Shown here piece by piece: positions 53,285 through 62,760 of a DNA stretch of 64,000 bases; position 1 is the stretch's first letter; the number at the start of each line of letters is the position of its first letter. The stretch is from Chlorobium sp. Its GTDB lineage: Bacteria; Bacteroidota; Chlorobiia; Chlorobiales; Chlorobiaceae. A program made the position numbers and the translations under genes. The stretch is from assembly GCA_028280025.1 (NCBI GenBank), contig JANQMO010000039.1:1-64000 (forward strand), written 5' to 3'. The notes below the pieces were generated by a model, which was not told the DNA's origin, made no database searches, and saw only the letters and a list, made by a program, of their open reading frames with translations.

Positions 53285-54949
53285 GTGCTGGAAAAAAGAG
53301 AATCACTTGATTTTGATATTGTCTTTATCGGTGCGGGACCGGCAAACCTGACAGCAGCCCTGCATCTTCAAAAGCTTGTCAACAGCCGGAAGGACCGGAT
53401 AGCAGTTCCGGAGATAGCGGTTGTCGACAAAGGCAGGCAAGCAGGAGCGCATCTGCTTTCCGGGGCCATTATCGATCCGGTTGTGCTTGAAGAATACTTC
53501 CCCGGTTATCTTGAAAAAGGATGCCCCTTGGAGGCGAAGGTCACAAGGGATTCTGTCTGCTTCCTCACTGAAAAAAGAAGATACCCGCTGCCCTACCTCC
53601 CCGAACCGTTCCGGAACGACGGGTGCGTTCTTGTGTCTCTGAGCCGGTTCGGGTCCTGGCTCGCTGACATGGCCGAGGCTGAAGGAACAGCTGTTCTTGA
53701 CTCGACAGCGGCTGTAGAGCCGGTCATTGAAAACAACCGTTTGACAGGAATAATAACCGACAGCAAGGGATTCGATAAGGACGGCAATGCAGGACCCGCG
53801 GCAGAACCCGGAACACAGATTAACGCAAAAGCGTTTGTTCTTGGCGAAGGCGCACGCGGATCGATGTTTCGCCGCCTCGACCGCGCGTTCGGTCTGTCAC
53901 CGGACCGACACGTCCAACGTTATGAAACCGGAGTGAAGGAGGTCTGGAAAATCCCTGCCGGACGCCTTGAGGCTGGAGAAACGCTCCATACGTTCGGCTA
54001 TCCACTCCCTTCTTATCTTTACGGGGGCGGCTGGCTCTACGCCATGACTGAAACAGAAATCTCCCTCGGCTTTGTCACTTCGGCCGATCCTGAACAGCCG
54101 GTGGTCGATCCCCACTACAATCTCCAGCTTTTCAAAGAGCATCCATCCATCCGTCCCTTGCTTACGGAAGGAAAACTGATGGAATACGGAGCGAAATCCA
54201 TCACCTCGGGAGGTTATGATGCAATGCCGCAACCGGCAGGCCCCGGTTTTCTGCTTACGGGTGAAACGGCCGGCCTTGTCAATATGCAGCGGCTCAAAGG
54301 ACTTCACCTTGCAATGCACTCAGGCATCCTTGCTGCAGAAACGCTTTACTCCTGCCTGCTGAAGGATGACTTCTCAGACGCCTCACTCCTCGCGTATCGG
54401 AACAGCCTGGAACAATCGGCCATATACGAAGAGATGCGCCGATCCGGAAACTACCGCAAGGCATTTGACCAGGGGCTCTATAAAGGGCTCGTGCGCGCCG
54501 GGCTTTCACTGAAAATCCCGGGTTTGTCTCTGACCGATACCGGAGAAAAAAAAGAAGGCAGGGAATTACGGCCCGGCACAAAACAATACAGGAAATGGTT
54601 GGAAAAGAAGGACTCGTTCCGGCCTGACGATCTCCTCTTCTTCTCAAAAGAGGCAGACCTTTACGCTTCGGGAACGGTTCATGAAGAAAACCAGCCCTGC
54701 CACCTGCTTATCGAACCGGATGCCATCGCTGATATCTGTACCGTGACGTGCAAACGGGACTATGGCAATCCGTGCCAGCATTTCTGCCCGGCCGGAGTTT
54801 ATGCAATCGATTACGATGCAGACCCGATACTCAGACTTTCGCCGTCGAACTGCCTGCATTGCAAGACCTGTGAAATCGCCGACCCTTACGGAATCATAAC
54901 ATGGACTCCGCCCGAAGGAGGAGGAGGACCGGGATATACGATCAGTTGA
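53285..54949 (+). CDS. Electron transfer flavoprotein-ubiquinone oxidoreductase homologue
   Basis: ETF-QO passes electrons from reduced ETF to the quinone pool at the membrane. The 554 aa protein has the FAD-binding start DIVFIGAGPANLTAALHLQK, SGAIIDPVVLEEYFP, FLLTGETAGLVNMQRLKGLH with the second FAD block, and a C-terminal ferredoxin domain. The [4Fe-4S] cysteines are in NPCQHFCPAGVY and LSPSNCLHCKTCEIADPYGI. The tail ITWTPPEGGGGPGY is the family ending. The start is a GTG at 53285; no ATG is suitably placed. mnmA follows after four bases. No ETF genes are nearby; the quinone would be menaquinone here. Confidence 0.93.
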   Translation: MLEKRESLDFDIVFIGAGPANLTAALHLQKLVNSRKDRIAVPEIAVVDKGRQAGAHLLSGAIIDPVVLEEYFPGYLEKGCPLEAKVTRDSVCFLTEKRRYPLPYLPEPFRNDGCVLVSLSRFGSWLADMAEAEGTAVLDSTAAVEPVIENNRLTGIITDSKGFDKDGNAGPAAEPGTQINAKAFVLGEGARGSMFRRLDRAFGLSPDRHVQRYETGVKEVWKIPAGRLEAGETLHTFGYPLPSYLYGGGWLYAMTETEISLGFVTSADPEQPVVDPHYNLQLFKEHPSIRPLLTEGKLMEYGAKSITSGGYDAMPQPAGPGFLLTGETAGLVNMQRLKGLHLAMHSGILAAETLYSCLLKDDFSDASLLAYRNSLEQSAIYEEMRRSGNYRKAFDQGLYKGLVRAGLSLKIPGLSLTDTGEKKEGRELRPGTKQYRKWLEKKDSFRPDDLLFFSKEADLYASGTVHEENQPCHLLIEPDAIADICTVTCKRDYGNPCQHFCPAGVYAIDYDADPILRLSPSNCLHCKTCEIADPYGIITWTPPEGGGGPGYTIS

Positions 54950-54953
54950 AGAT

Positions 54954-56036
54954 ATGAACGAACGAGAACATGTCATTGTCGGCATTTCGGGGGGTGTCGA
55001 TTCCGCCGTGGCGGCGTGCCTGCTTATCGAGAAAGGATTCAGGGTTACGGGTCTCAATATCAGGGTTCTGGACCATTCTGAAGACAGCCTGAGCCTTTCG
55101 CCTTCCCCCATGGTCGTCAGTGACCTCGAGGATTTCCGTTTCCCGGTATACACGCTGAATCTCAGCGGCAGTTTTCAGAAGGATGTGATCGCCTATTTCA
55201 TACAGGATTACCTTGCCGGCAGAACGCCCAATCCATGCATGGTCTGCAACAAGCTGATCAAGTGGAAGGGCCTGTTCAAAGGAGTGGAACTGCTCCGGGC
55301 AAACCGCGTTGCAACAGGCCATTACGCACGAATCGAATGCGTCGATGACATCTGCCGCCTTTTCAAGGGAACCGACAGCCGGAAAGACCAGAGCTATTTC
55401 CTCTGGATGCTCGGGATGAAAGACCTCTCGAGGACAATCCTTCCGCTCGGAGGTCTCACAAAAACCGAAGTACGGGAACTGGCCCGCAGGTTCCATGTCA
55501 GGGCCGCAGAAAAAAAGGAAAGCCAGGAGATATGTTTTGTTCCGGGAAACGATTACAGGGAATACCTTGCATCATCCATCCCCGGCATTGGAAAACGGCT
55601 GAAAGGCGGGGAAATCGTCGATCCGTCGGGAAACGTCATCGGTTATCATGCCGGATATCCGTTCTATACCATAGGCCAGAGAAAAGGGCTCGGCATATCG
55701 TCCCCGCAGCCGTTGTATGTCAACCGGCTCGACGCAGAAAATAACAGGATACACGCCGGCGGCAAACAGCTCCTGCAGTGCCGCAGCCTCAAAGCCGGGC
55801 ACATGAACTGGATCGGGACCGGTCGACCGGTAGAACCGGTATGTTCCGCAGCTCGCATCCGTTACCGCGACACTGAAGAACCCTGTACGATCGTCCCTCT
55901 TGGAGAAGACACGGTCGAGGTTCTGTTCGATAAACCGAAACAATCGGTAACCCCAGGCCAGGCAGTGGTTTTCTACCGTAACGACGAAGTCATCGGCGGA
56001 GGAATAATACAGGAAGCAATCCCCGACCCCACATGA
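54954..56036 (+). CDS. mnmA: tRNA-specific 2-thiouridylase MnmA
   Basis: MnmA thiolates U34 of tRNA-Lys, -Glu and -Gln. The 360 aa protein has the PP-loop VIVGISGGVDSAVAACLLI, the first catalytic Cys in TPNPCMVCNKLIKW, GHYARIECVD, the block DQSYFLWMLGMKDLSRTILP and the second catalytic Cys in SQEICFVPGNDYREYL. The C-terminal beta-barrel (YPFYTIGQRKGLGIS) is complete. It is probably in one transcript with the ETF-QO homologue. Confidence 0.96.
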   Translation: MNEREHVIVGISGGVDSAVAACLLIEKGFRVTGLNIRVLDHSEDSLSLSPSPMVVSDLEDFRFPVYTLNLSGSFQKDVIAYFIQDYLAGRTPNPCMVCNKLIKWKGLFKGVELLRANRVATGHYARIECVDDICRLFKGTDSRKDQSYFLWMLGMKDLSRTILPLGGLTKTEVRELARRFHVRAAEKKESQEICFVPGNDYREYLASSIPGIGKRLKGGEIVDPSGNVIGYHAGYPFYTIGQRKGLGISSPQPLYVNRLDAENNRIHAGGKQLLQCRSLKAGHMNWIGTGRPVEPVCSAARIRYRDTEEPCTIVPLGEDTVEVLFDKPKQSVTPGQAVVFYRNDEVIGGGIIQEAIPDPT

Positions 56037-56074
56037 TGGAATAACCGAGCCACCTCCTGTTCATGTGCAGTCGT

Positions 56075-56109
56075 TTCAACAACTCAACAAATCAACAATT
56101 CAACAACTC
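56075..56109. repeat. TTGTTGAAC-type 9-mer array, copy 6
   Basis: TTTCAACAACTCAACAAATC, then AACAATTCAACAACT, stands directly upstream of the esterase start. Read in frame it would code Asn/Gln-rich residues, which is why the start was placed after it. Confidence 0.75.
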
Positions 56110-56113
56110 TTCC

Positions 56114-56779
56114 ATGCTTCAGCGTCACCAGTCATCTCTTACCTACCTGCACTTCTTGCCCGGACATGAAAAACCCGGCGACCTCCTTGTCATGCTCCAT
56201 GGTTACGGGAGCAATGAAAAAGACCTCATGCAGCTTGCACCGATGCTGGATGAAAACATGTGTTTCGTAACTCCGAGAGCGCCGCTTGCTCTGGCACCGG
56301 AAATGTACGGCTGGTTTCCCGTCGAATTCACCCCTGAAGGAATTACCGTCGATGAATCAGAGGCTCAAACAGCACTGCACAGGCTGCTTGATTTCCTGCA
56401 CACACTCCGGAGAACACACAATCCTCCGGAAAGCAGGGTCTGGCTGCTCGGTTTCAGCCAGGGCGCTGTGATGAGCTACCTCGCGGCCTTTGCCGAACCT
56501 GACCTTTTTCACGGCGTGATCGCACTCAGCGGCCAGTTTCCGGCGTCATCAGCAGACATGCCTGCCGATCCCGAACGCTTCCGGAGCATTCCGTTTCTTG
56601 TCGTCCACGGTCTTTATGATGACGTCCTGCCGGTATCGAACGGCAGGAAATCCAGGCTGTGGCTGGAAAAGCATGTCGACTCTCTGACCTACCGTGAATT
56701 CGCCATGGGACACGAGATCAACAACGAAACACTGCTCCTTTTAAAGGACTGGCTGCACAGCGGGCACCGGCAAGCCTGA
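56114..56779 (+). CDS. Phospholipase/carboxylesterase family hydrolase
   Basis: The 221 aa serine hydrolase has LLVMLHGYGSNEKDLMQLAP, the nucleophile elbow LLGFSQGAVMSYLAAF, the acid in VVHGLYDDVLPVSNGR and the His in FAMGHEINNETLLLL. It matches the small carboxylesterase group (YpfH/EstB-like), which has no signal peptide and acts in the cytoplasm. The ATG at 56114 (MLQRHQSS) was chosen because earlier codons fall in a 9-mer repeat array. The natural substrate is unknown. Confidence 0.9.
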   Translation: MLQRHQSSLTYLHFLPGHEKPGDLLVMLHGYGSNEKDLMQLAPMLDENMCFVTPRAPLALAPEMYGWFPVEFTPEGITVDESEAQTALHRLLDFLHTLRRTHNPPESRVWLLGFSQGAVMSYLAAFAEPDLFHGVIALSGQFPASSADMPADPERFRSIPFLVVHGLYDDVLPVSNGRKSRLWLEKHVDSLTYREFAMGHEINNETLLLLKDWLHSGHRQA

Positions 56780-56899
56780 AGCAATCAATCTCACCACGAC
56801 ACTCTTCCCAGCGAATTGAGAGAGAATGCGTATATTCCACCCTTTACGCTGTCGTCAGGTGCTCCTGCCGCCAGTACGCGATACCGTCCGGGAAGTAAC

Positions 56900-56923
56900 A
56901 GGGCATCAGGGCGCACCTGCCCT
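56900..56923 (+). promoter_or_regulatory. Small nested hairpin in the metH leader
   Basis: AGGGC (56900-56904) pairs with GCCCT (56919-56923) around an inner AGG/CCT stem. AGGGC at 56908-56912 can instead pair with the same GCCCT. Two exclusive pairings 20 bases ahead of the metH start could affect translation, but no known riboswitch core was recognised. Confidence 0.3.
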
Positions 56924-56943
56924 CATGTGCAACTCAGGAGACC

Positions 56944-59900
56944 ATGAAGGAAACACCCGCAAACATACTTGAAAAAAAAATACTCGTGCTGGACGGTGCC
57001 ATGGGCACCATGATCCAGAGGTACAGGCTCGAGGAAGAAGACTTCCGCAGTGAACGTTTTGCTTCCCACACCCATCCCCTGAAAGGCAACAATGACATTC
57101 TCGTCCTCACGCAGCCCGAGATCATTCATACCATCCACTGCGAGTTTCTCGAAGCCGGTTCCGACATTATCGAAACCAACACCTTCAACGCCAACCCCGT
57201 CTCCCAGTCAGATTACGGAACCGGGCATTTGGCAAAAGAACTGAACACCGAGGCCGCCCGCCTGGCGCGCCGTGCCGCGGACGCATATACCCAAAAAGAT
57301 CCTTCCAAACCCCGTTACGTCGCCGGATCGATCGGACCGACAAACAAAACGCTCTCCCTTTCGCCTGACGTCAACAATCCAGGATACCGTGCCGTCACAT
57401 TTGAAGAAATCGTGGAAAATTACAAGGAACAGCTCGAGGGCCTTATGGAAGGAGGAGTCGATCTGCTGCTTGTCGAAACAGTCTTCGACACCCTCAACTG
57501 CAAAGCAGCGGTCTATGCCATCGACGAATTTTCACGTGCAACCGGAACACGGCTCCCTGTCATGATTTCCGGCACGATCGTCGACCAGAGCGGCCGTACG
57601 CTTTCCGGTCAGACAACAGAAGCGTTCTGGGTCTCGCTTGCGCACACCCCCGGACTGCTGAGTGTGGGCCTGAACTGCGCACTCGGAGCCAGGCAGATGA
57701 GACCGTTTCTTGAAACACTATCGGATATCGCCGAAAGTTACGTCAGCGTCTATCCGAATGCCGGCCTGCCGAACGAATTCGGCGAGTACGACGACAGCCC
57801 TGAATACATGGCGTCCATGATCGCCGATTTCGCCGATTCGGGATTCGTCAATATCGTTGGCGGCTGCTGCGGTACAACACCGGATCATATTCGCGCCATT
57901 GCCGAAAAAGTAGAGGCAATCCCTCCCCGCAAACGGCCGGAACCGGCTCAGGAACTTCGCCTGTCGGGCCTGGAACCTCTTTTTGTCAACCGGACAACAG
58001 GGTTTATCAACGTCGGCGAAAGAACCAATGTCACCGGTTCACGAAAATTCGCCCGGCTCATCAAGGAAGAAAACTACGATGAAGCGCTCTCCATTGCCCG
58101 TCAGCAGGTCGAGAACGGCGCCCAGGTCATCGACATCAATGTCGATGAAGGCATGCTCGACTCGGAAAAGGTCATGCGTGAGTTCATCAACCTCATTGCC
58201 TCCGAGCCAGAAATTGCCAAAGTACCGCTGATGATCGACTCGTCGAAGTGGAGTGTGATCGAAAGCGGCCTCCGCTGCACACAGGGAAAATGCATCGTCA
58301 ACTCCATCAGCCTCAAGGAAGGAGAAGAGCTTTTCAGGGAACGCGCTCACAAGATCATGCAGTACGGCGCCGCCGCTGTCGTCATGGCCTTTGACGAAAA
58401 TGGCCAGGCCGATTCCCTCGAGCGCCGCATCGAGATCTGCCGGAGAGCCTATTCGATTCTCACCGACGAAATCGGGTTTCCTCCGCAGGATATCATTTTC
58501 GATCCGAACGTACTGACCGTGGCAACCGGTATCGAGGAGCATAACAACTACGCCGTCGATTTCATCGAATCGGTACGCTGGATAAAGGAAAACCTCCCGC
58601 ATGCAAAAGTTTCCGGAGGCATCAGCAACGTCTCGTTCTCGTTCCGCGGCAATAACCCTGTCCGTGAAGCGATGCATGCCGCATTCCTCTTCCATGCCAT
58701 CGGCAAGGGACTCGACATGGGCATCGTCAACGCAGGCCAGCTTGCCGTCTACGACGAGATTCCCGAAGCGCTGCTTGAAAGAGTCGAAGACGTTCTCCTC
58801 AACCGGCGTTCCGACGCGACCGAACGGCTGGTCGAATTCGCAGCGACCGTCAGGGAGGAGGAAAAAGGGGACGGAGAAAAGCAGGCCGAATGGCGAAACG
58901 GAACCGTTGAAGAGAGACTCCGGCACGCACTTGTCAAGGGTATTACAGACTACATCGACGATGATGCAGAAGAAGCACGGCAAAAGTATTCAAGCCCGCT
59001 CGACATTATCGAAGGCCCCCTGATGGATGGCATGAACGTCATCGGCGACCTTTTTGCAGAAGGAAAAATGTTCCTGCCTCAGGTAGTTAAAAGCGCACGG
59101 GTCATGAAAAAGGCGGTTGCCTACCTTATCCCCTTCATAGAAGAGGAGAAAGCGAAAAACAAGGAGAGCAAACCGGCGGCAAGGGTGCTCCTCGCTACCG
59201 TCAAAGGCGATGTTCACGATATCGGCAAGAACATAGTAGCGGTCGTTCTTGCCTGCAACAATTATGACGTCATTGATATCGGCGTCATGAAACCGTGTGA
59301 AGAAATCCTCGAAGCCGCGGCAAAAGAAGACGCAGATGTGGTCGGCCTCAGCGGCCTGATCACCCCGTCGCTTGACGAAATGGTGCATGTCGCCAAAGAA
59401 ATGGAAAGGAAAGGCATGAACGTACCGCTCCTTATCGGTGGAGCGACAACATCGAGGATACATACAGCAGTAAAGATAGCGCCGAACTATTCGGGTGCGG
59501 TCGTTCAGGTTCTCGACGCTTCACGTAGCGTCCCCGCTGTCGCCGGCCTCGTGACAGCATCGCTTCACGACAACTATGTCGCCGATCTGAAAAAAGAACA
59601 GCAAACCCTTCGCGCCAGTCACGAAGCCCGAAACGCATCGAAAAAGTATCTCGGTATAGCCGATGCAAGAAAAAACAGGATCGGCATTTCCTGGAAGGAT
59701 ACGGTTGTCATGAAACCGAACTGCCCCGGAATCACCATCATCGACGATGTTCCACTCGAGGAACTGAGGGAATATATCGACTGGACGCCGTTTTTCGCTG
59801 TCTGGGAGCTGCACGGCAGATACCCCGCCATATTCGATAACAGCAAATATGGAACCGAAGCCCGTAAACTCTTTCAGGACGCCGGCGCGCTGCTCGATAC

Positions 59901-60627
59901 AATCTCCAGGGAAAAAACGTTGACGCCAAAAGGCGTTGCCGGTCTTTTTGCTGCAAACAGTGTTGGCGACGATATCGAGATATATACCGACGACAGCAGA
60001 ACAATCGTTCTGTTTACGCTGCATACCCTGCGCCAGCAGGGAGACAAGGGAAAAGACCTGCCGAATGCGGCCCTTGCCGACTACATTGCGCCGAAATCAA
60101 GCGGTGTAAAGGATTATATCGGAGGATTCACGGTCACTGCAGGTCATGGTGTCGAACAACTGAAGGAGCAGTTCGCAGAGGCTCATGACGACTACCACCG
60201 GATCATGGTCCAGGCACTTGCCGACCGGCTGGCTGAAGCATTTGCTGAAATGCTGCATCAGAAGGTCCGCACCGAACTATGGGGATATTCTGCAAACGAA
60301 GAGCTGTCGAATGAAAAGCTCATCGCCGAACAATACAGAGGCATCCGTCCCGCACCGGGATATCCGGCATGTCCCGACCACACGGAGAAACCGCTCATCT
60401 TCGATCTCCTCAACAGCGAAGCCAATACCGGTGTTACCCTGACGGAAACCTATGCCATGAATCCGCCTGCCTCGGTCTGCGGCCTCTATTTTGCGCATCC
60501 GGAGGCCAGATATTTTGTGGTAGGCGGCATCGGAAAAGACCAGGTGGAAGACTACGCTTCGCGTAAAAACATGAGCATCGGGGAAGTCGAGAAATGGCTT
60601 GCGCCGAACCTGAATTATACGCCGTGA
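56944..60627 (+). CDS. metH: Cobalamin-dependent methionine synthase MetH
   Basis: MetH transfers the methyl of 5-methyltetrahydrofolate to homocysteine through cobalamin. The 1227 aa protein is full length. The homocysteine domain (1-330) opens ILVLDGAMGTMIQRYRLEEE and has zinc ligands in NIVGGCCGTTPDHIRAIA. The pterin domain (about 355-620) has INVGERTNVTGSRKFARLI and DINVDEGMLDSEKVM. The cobalamin module (about 660-890) has the His ligand in VKGDVHDIGKNIVAVVLACN. The activation domain near the C-terminus has RGIRPAPGYPACPDHTEK. AGGAG (56936-56940) lies four bases before the ATG. It is probably monocistronic. Confidence 0.98.
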   Translation: MKETPANILEKKILVLDGAMGTMIQRYRLEEEDFRSERFASHTHPLKGNNDILVLTQPEIIHTIHCEFLEAGSDIIETNTFNANPVSQSDYGTGHLAKELNTEAARLARRAADAYTQKDPSKPRYVAGSIGPTNKTLSLSPDVNNPGYRAVTFEEIVENYKEQLEGLMEGGVDLLLVETVFDTLNCKAAVYAIDEFSRATGTRLPVMISGTIVDQSGRTLSGQTTEAFWVSLAHTPGLLSVGLNCALGARQMRPFLETLSDIAESYVSVYPNAGLPNEFGEYDDSPEYMASMIADFADSGFVNIVGGCCGTTPDHIRAIAEKVEAIPPRKRPEPAQELRLSGLEPLFVNRTTGFINVGERTNVTGSRKFARLIKEENYDEALSIARQQVENGAQVIDINVDEGMLDSEKVMREFINLIASEPEIAKVPLMIDSSKWSVIESGLRCTQGKCIVNSISLKEGEELFRERAHKIMQYGAAAVVMAFDENGQADSLERRIEICRRAYSILTDEIGFPPQDIIFDPNVLTVATGIEEHNNYAVDFIESVRWIKENLPHAKVSGGISNVSFSFRGNNPVREAMHAAFLFHAIGKGLDMGIVNAGQLAVYDEIPEALLERVEDVLLNRRSDATERLVEFAATVREEEKGDGEKQAEWRNGTVEERLRHALVKGITDYIDDDAEEARQKYSSPLDIIEGPLMDGMNVIGDLFAEGKMFLPQVVKSARVMKKAVAYLIPFIEEEKAKNKESKPAARVLLATVKGDVHDIGKNIVAVVLACNNYDVIDIGVMKPCEEILEAAAKEDADVVGLSGLITPSLDEMVHVAKEMERKGMNVPLLIGGATTSRIHTAVKIAPNYSGAVVQVLDASRSVPAVAGLVTASLHDNYVADLKKEQQTLRASHEARNASKKYLGIADARKNRIGISWKDTVVMKPNCPGITIIDDVPLEELREYIDWTPFFAVWELHGRYPAIFDNSKYGTEARKLFQDAGALLDTISREKTLTPKGVAGLFAANSVGDDIEIYTDDSRTIVLFTLHTLRQQGDKGKDLPNAALADYIAPKSSGVKDYIGGFTVTAGHGVEQLKEQFAEAHDDYHRIMVQALADRLAEAFAEMLHQKVRTELWGYSANEELSNEKLIAEQYRGIRPAPGYPACPDHTEKPLIFDLLNSEANTGVTLTETYAMNPPASVCGLYFAHPEARYFVVGGIGKDQVEDYASRKNMSIGEVEKWLAPNLNYTP

Positions 60628-60729
60628 AAAGCCGGCCTTCCCCCTGTGAACCCGGTTGCCGACGTTTCTCCGTCATTATTAACGCTGCAGATCGTTGCCG
60701 GCCATCATGGTCTTCACCAGCAACAACGG

Positions 60730-62469
60730 TCAGAACGCACAGCTTTCCACGGTCTTGTATGGGTAAGGTTTCTCAAGAGCACGGAGAACGGCATTGTCGC
60801 GCTTGTACACATCGTTACTGAAGAAAACGGATTGATCATTCGCTACCGCCGTCAGGTAAAGAAGAAAAATCGGAATTTTCTCCGAAAGGTGGACCGTTCT
60901 TGTTTTTTCTTTCGCAACGACAGCCTGAATATCCTTGTCCTCCCATCCAAGCAGGATTGAAGCCAGTTCGAAAGGATTCTGCAGACGGATACACCCATGG
61001 CTGAACGCCCTGGTGCTCTTGTCGAAAAGGTGCTTGCCCGGTGTATCATGAAGATAGACCAGATGCTTGTTGGGAAACATGAACTTGACCCGTCCCAGCG
61101 CATTGCGTGCCCCCGGCGGCTGCCGAAGCCGGTAGGGCAGTGATCCTGCATTATACGACGCCCATTCTATCGAATCAGGATGTACGGAACGACCGTTGCT
61201 GTCGATAACCTGAAGGCCGTGTTTTGCAAGGTAACCGGGACTTTTTTTGATTGCCGGAAGGGCCTCTTTTCGAAGGATCCCCGGCGGCACATTCCAGGAA
61301 GGATTAAAAATGATATACTGCATATCGGCTTTGAAAACAGGAGTTTTCCAGAACGGCTCCCCCACGATGACCCTGGATCTCCACGCAAGCTCTCCGTTTT
61401 TAATATACTGTATGCTGAAACCCGCAATATTGACCAGGATGTATGTCGGTTCGAGCTTCTGGATAAACCAGCGGTAACGATCGAGATTGACACGGATCTG
61501 GTCGACGCGTTCTGAAGCGGAAACATTGAGAGCCCTCAGCGTCTTCGGACCCACAGCCCCATCAACTTCAAGGCCGTGCCGCGCCTGAAAACGCTTGACC
61601 GCCTCGATAAGGTCCCTGTTGTACAGAAGTGCTGTCGATGCAAACGAGGTATCAACCATGACAAGCGGTCGAATCTCACCTGTAATTTCGAGCCTTCTTC
61701 TCAATGCGGGGATCCTCTGGTCATACTGCCCTTCCTTTTTCAGAGACGGCCCCTCGGGAATACTGTTCCAGCCTCCTTCATCGGCTAAACGGCGATATCT
61801 TGCAAGACCTTTCTTCAGGTGGGTATACTGCGGGTGTGCAGGCCTCAGCGCATTCATCGATTCTTCGAGCGAGTTGCTCTCAAGAACATCGAGAAGCCAG
61901 TCTGCAAGTCCGTCGCCATTGGTTCCCCTTGAAATGTTCCAGTTCGAATCTATCTTTTCAGGATCTACCTTGCCGTGAAGCAGATGATAGGCCAGCTTGA
62001 ACGCCGCATCGGAAAGCAGCAGTTCATAGCGGGCCTGCAAAAATGGTTCGGAAGGCGAATCATGGTAAAAAGTCTCGATCGATGAAAGATGATAATCCCG
62101 GGGACGAAGTCCGTCAGCTTCTGAAGATCTGATCGCACGCAGAAGTGCCTTGACTTGCGAACGCTTTTTATTCCAGACCGGCCTGAACTCGTTCGAGCGG
62201 TAGAAATCTGCAAGAAGTGCGTTAAAAGCGACCCTGTCGCGCCCGGAATGCAGCGCCGCATCTTCCTCGAGCTGCTCAATATGGCATCGAATTCCCTCTC
62301 TGAGCTCGTATGCTGTACCGGACTCGCTTTTTGAGGCCGCCGCACGGGCTTCAGCCACACGCTGTGTCCCCGAAGAAGCATCCGAAGCAGCTACGGGACT
62401 GAGCGCCAGGATAAACAGCAGAAGTAACGTCATAAGAATCGATATTTTCTTGGAAAGCCAACAGATCAC
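60730..62469 (-). CDS. L,D-transpeptidase YcbB/LdtD-like
   Basis: The enzyme forms or remodels 3-3 cross-links in peptidoglycan. The 579 aa protein has a signal/anchor (residues 1-29, LMTLLLLFILALSPVAAS), an N-terminal scaffold domain and a PG_binding_1 motif (LIEAVKRFQARHGLEVDGAV). The YkuD catalytic domain spans about residues 330-500, with the catalytic block in FSHGCIRLQNPFELAS (His, Cys, Arg). NPSWNVPPGILRKEALPAIK is typical of the YcbB group. The start is a GTG at 62469; an ATG at 62433 would shorten the signal only. The protein should face the periplasm. Confidence 0.93.
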   Translation of the reverse strand: MICWLSKKISILMTLLLLFILALSPVAASDASSGTQRVAEARAAASKSESGTAYELREGIRCHIEQLEEDAALHSGRDRVAFNALLADFYRSNEFRPVWNKKRSQVKALLRAIRSSEADGLRPRDYHLSSIETFYHDSPSEPFLQARYELLLSDAAFKLAYHLLHGKVDPEKIDSNWNISRGTNGDGLADWLLDVLESNSLEESMNALRPAHPQYTHLKKGLARYRRLADEGGWNSIPEGPSLKKEGQYDQRIPALRRRLEITGEIRPLVMVDTSFASTALLYNRDLIEAVKRFQARHGLEVDGAVGPKTLRALNVSASERVDQIRVNLDRYRWFIQKLEPTYILVNIAGFSIQYIKNGELAWRSRVIVGEPFWKTPVFKADMQYIIFNPSWNVPPGILRKEALPAIKKSPGYLAKHGLQVIDSNGRSVHPDSIEWASYNAGSLPYRLRQPPGARNALGRVKFMFPNKHLVYLHDTPGKHLFDKSTRAFSHGCIRLQNPFELASILLGWEDKDIQAVVAKEKTRTVHLSEKIPIFLLYLTAVANDQSVFFSNDVYKRDNAVLRALEKPYPYKTVESCAF

Positions 62470-62502
62470 ACCCCGTCAGGATAACTGCACAGATATGCGG
62501 AG

Positions 62503-62760
62503 CCTAAATTGAGCGATTGTCGAGCATGCTGGAGATGCGAGGCACAGGGAATGCCGCTGTAGTGATCTACCGCAAGTTCCCTGTAACGAAACAGATGCGG
62601 CATGATCGACGATCCCGAAGGGTTTTAACAAATGCGGCTCTTTATCAGTTTTTCATGTTCACCCGGCAGGCGAGGGATAATCCTTCTATAAATAAAGTAT
62701 AACTGATCGTTTTTAATATAGTTACTATTATGGAGCATTTGTTGAAACGCTCAGTTTAGG
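62503..62760. mobile_element. MITE-like element, copy 2 (258 bp)
   Basis: CCTAAATTGAGCG (left) and CGCTCAGTTTAGG (right) are inverted ends with one mismatch. The first 22 bases equal the left end of the copy at 50846, and the right half shares AAATGCGG, TATCAGTTTTT, GAGGGATAAT and TACTATTATGGAGCAT in the same order. An inner GTTTTAACAAATGC pairs with GCATTTGTTGAAAC near the right end. No target duplication is obvious and no transposase frame is present. It begins 33 bases upstream of the L,D-transpeptidase start. Confidence 0.72.

Noticed and set aside
56780..56943. Cobalamin or SAM riboswitch upstream of metH
   Set aside because: No B12-box (GCCACTG), SAM-I or SAH core could be found by eye; only a small hairpin is supported.
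58039..58983. Minus-strand open frame of 314 codons inside metH
   Set aside because: It covers the conserved pterin domain in antisense and shows no family motif.
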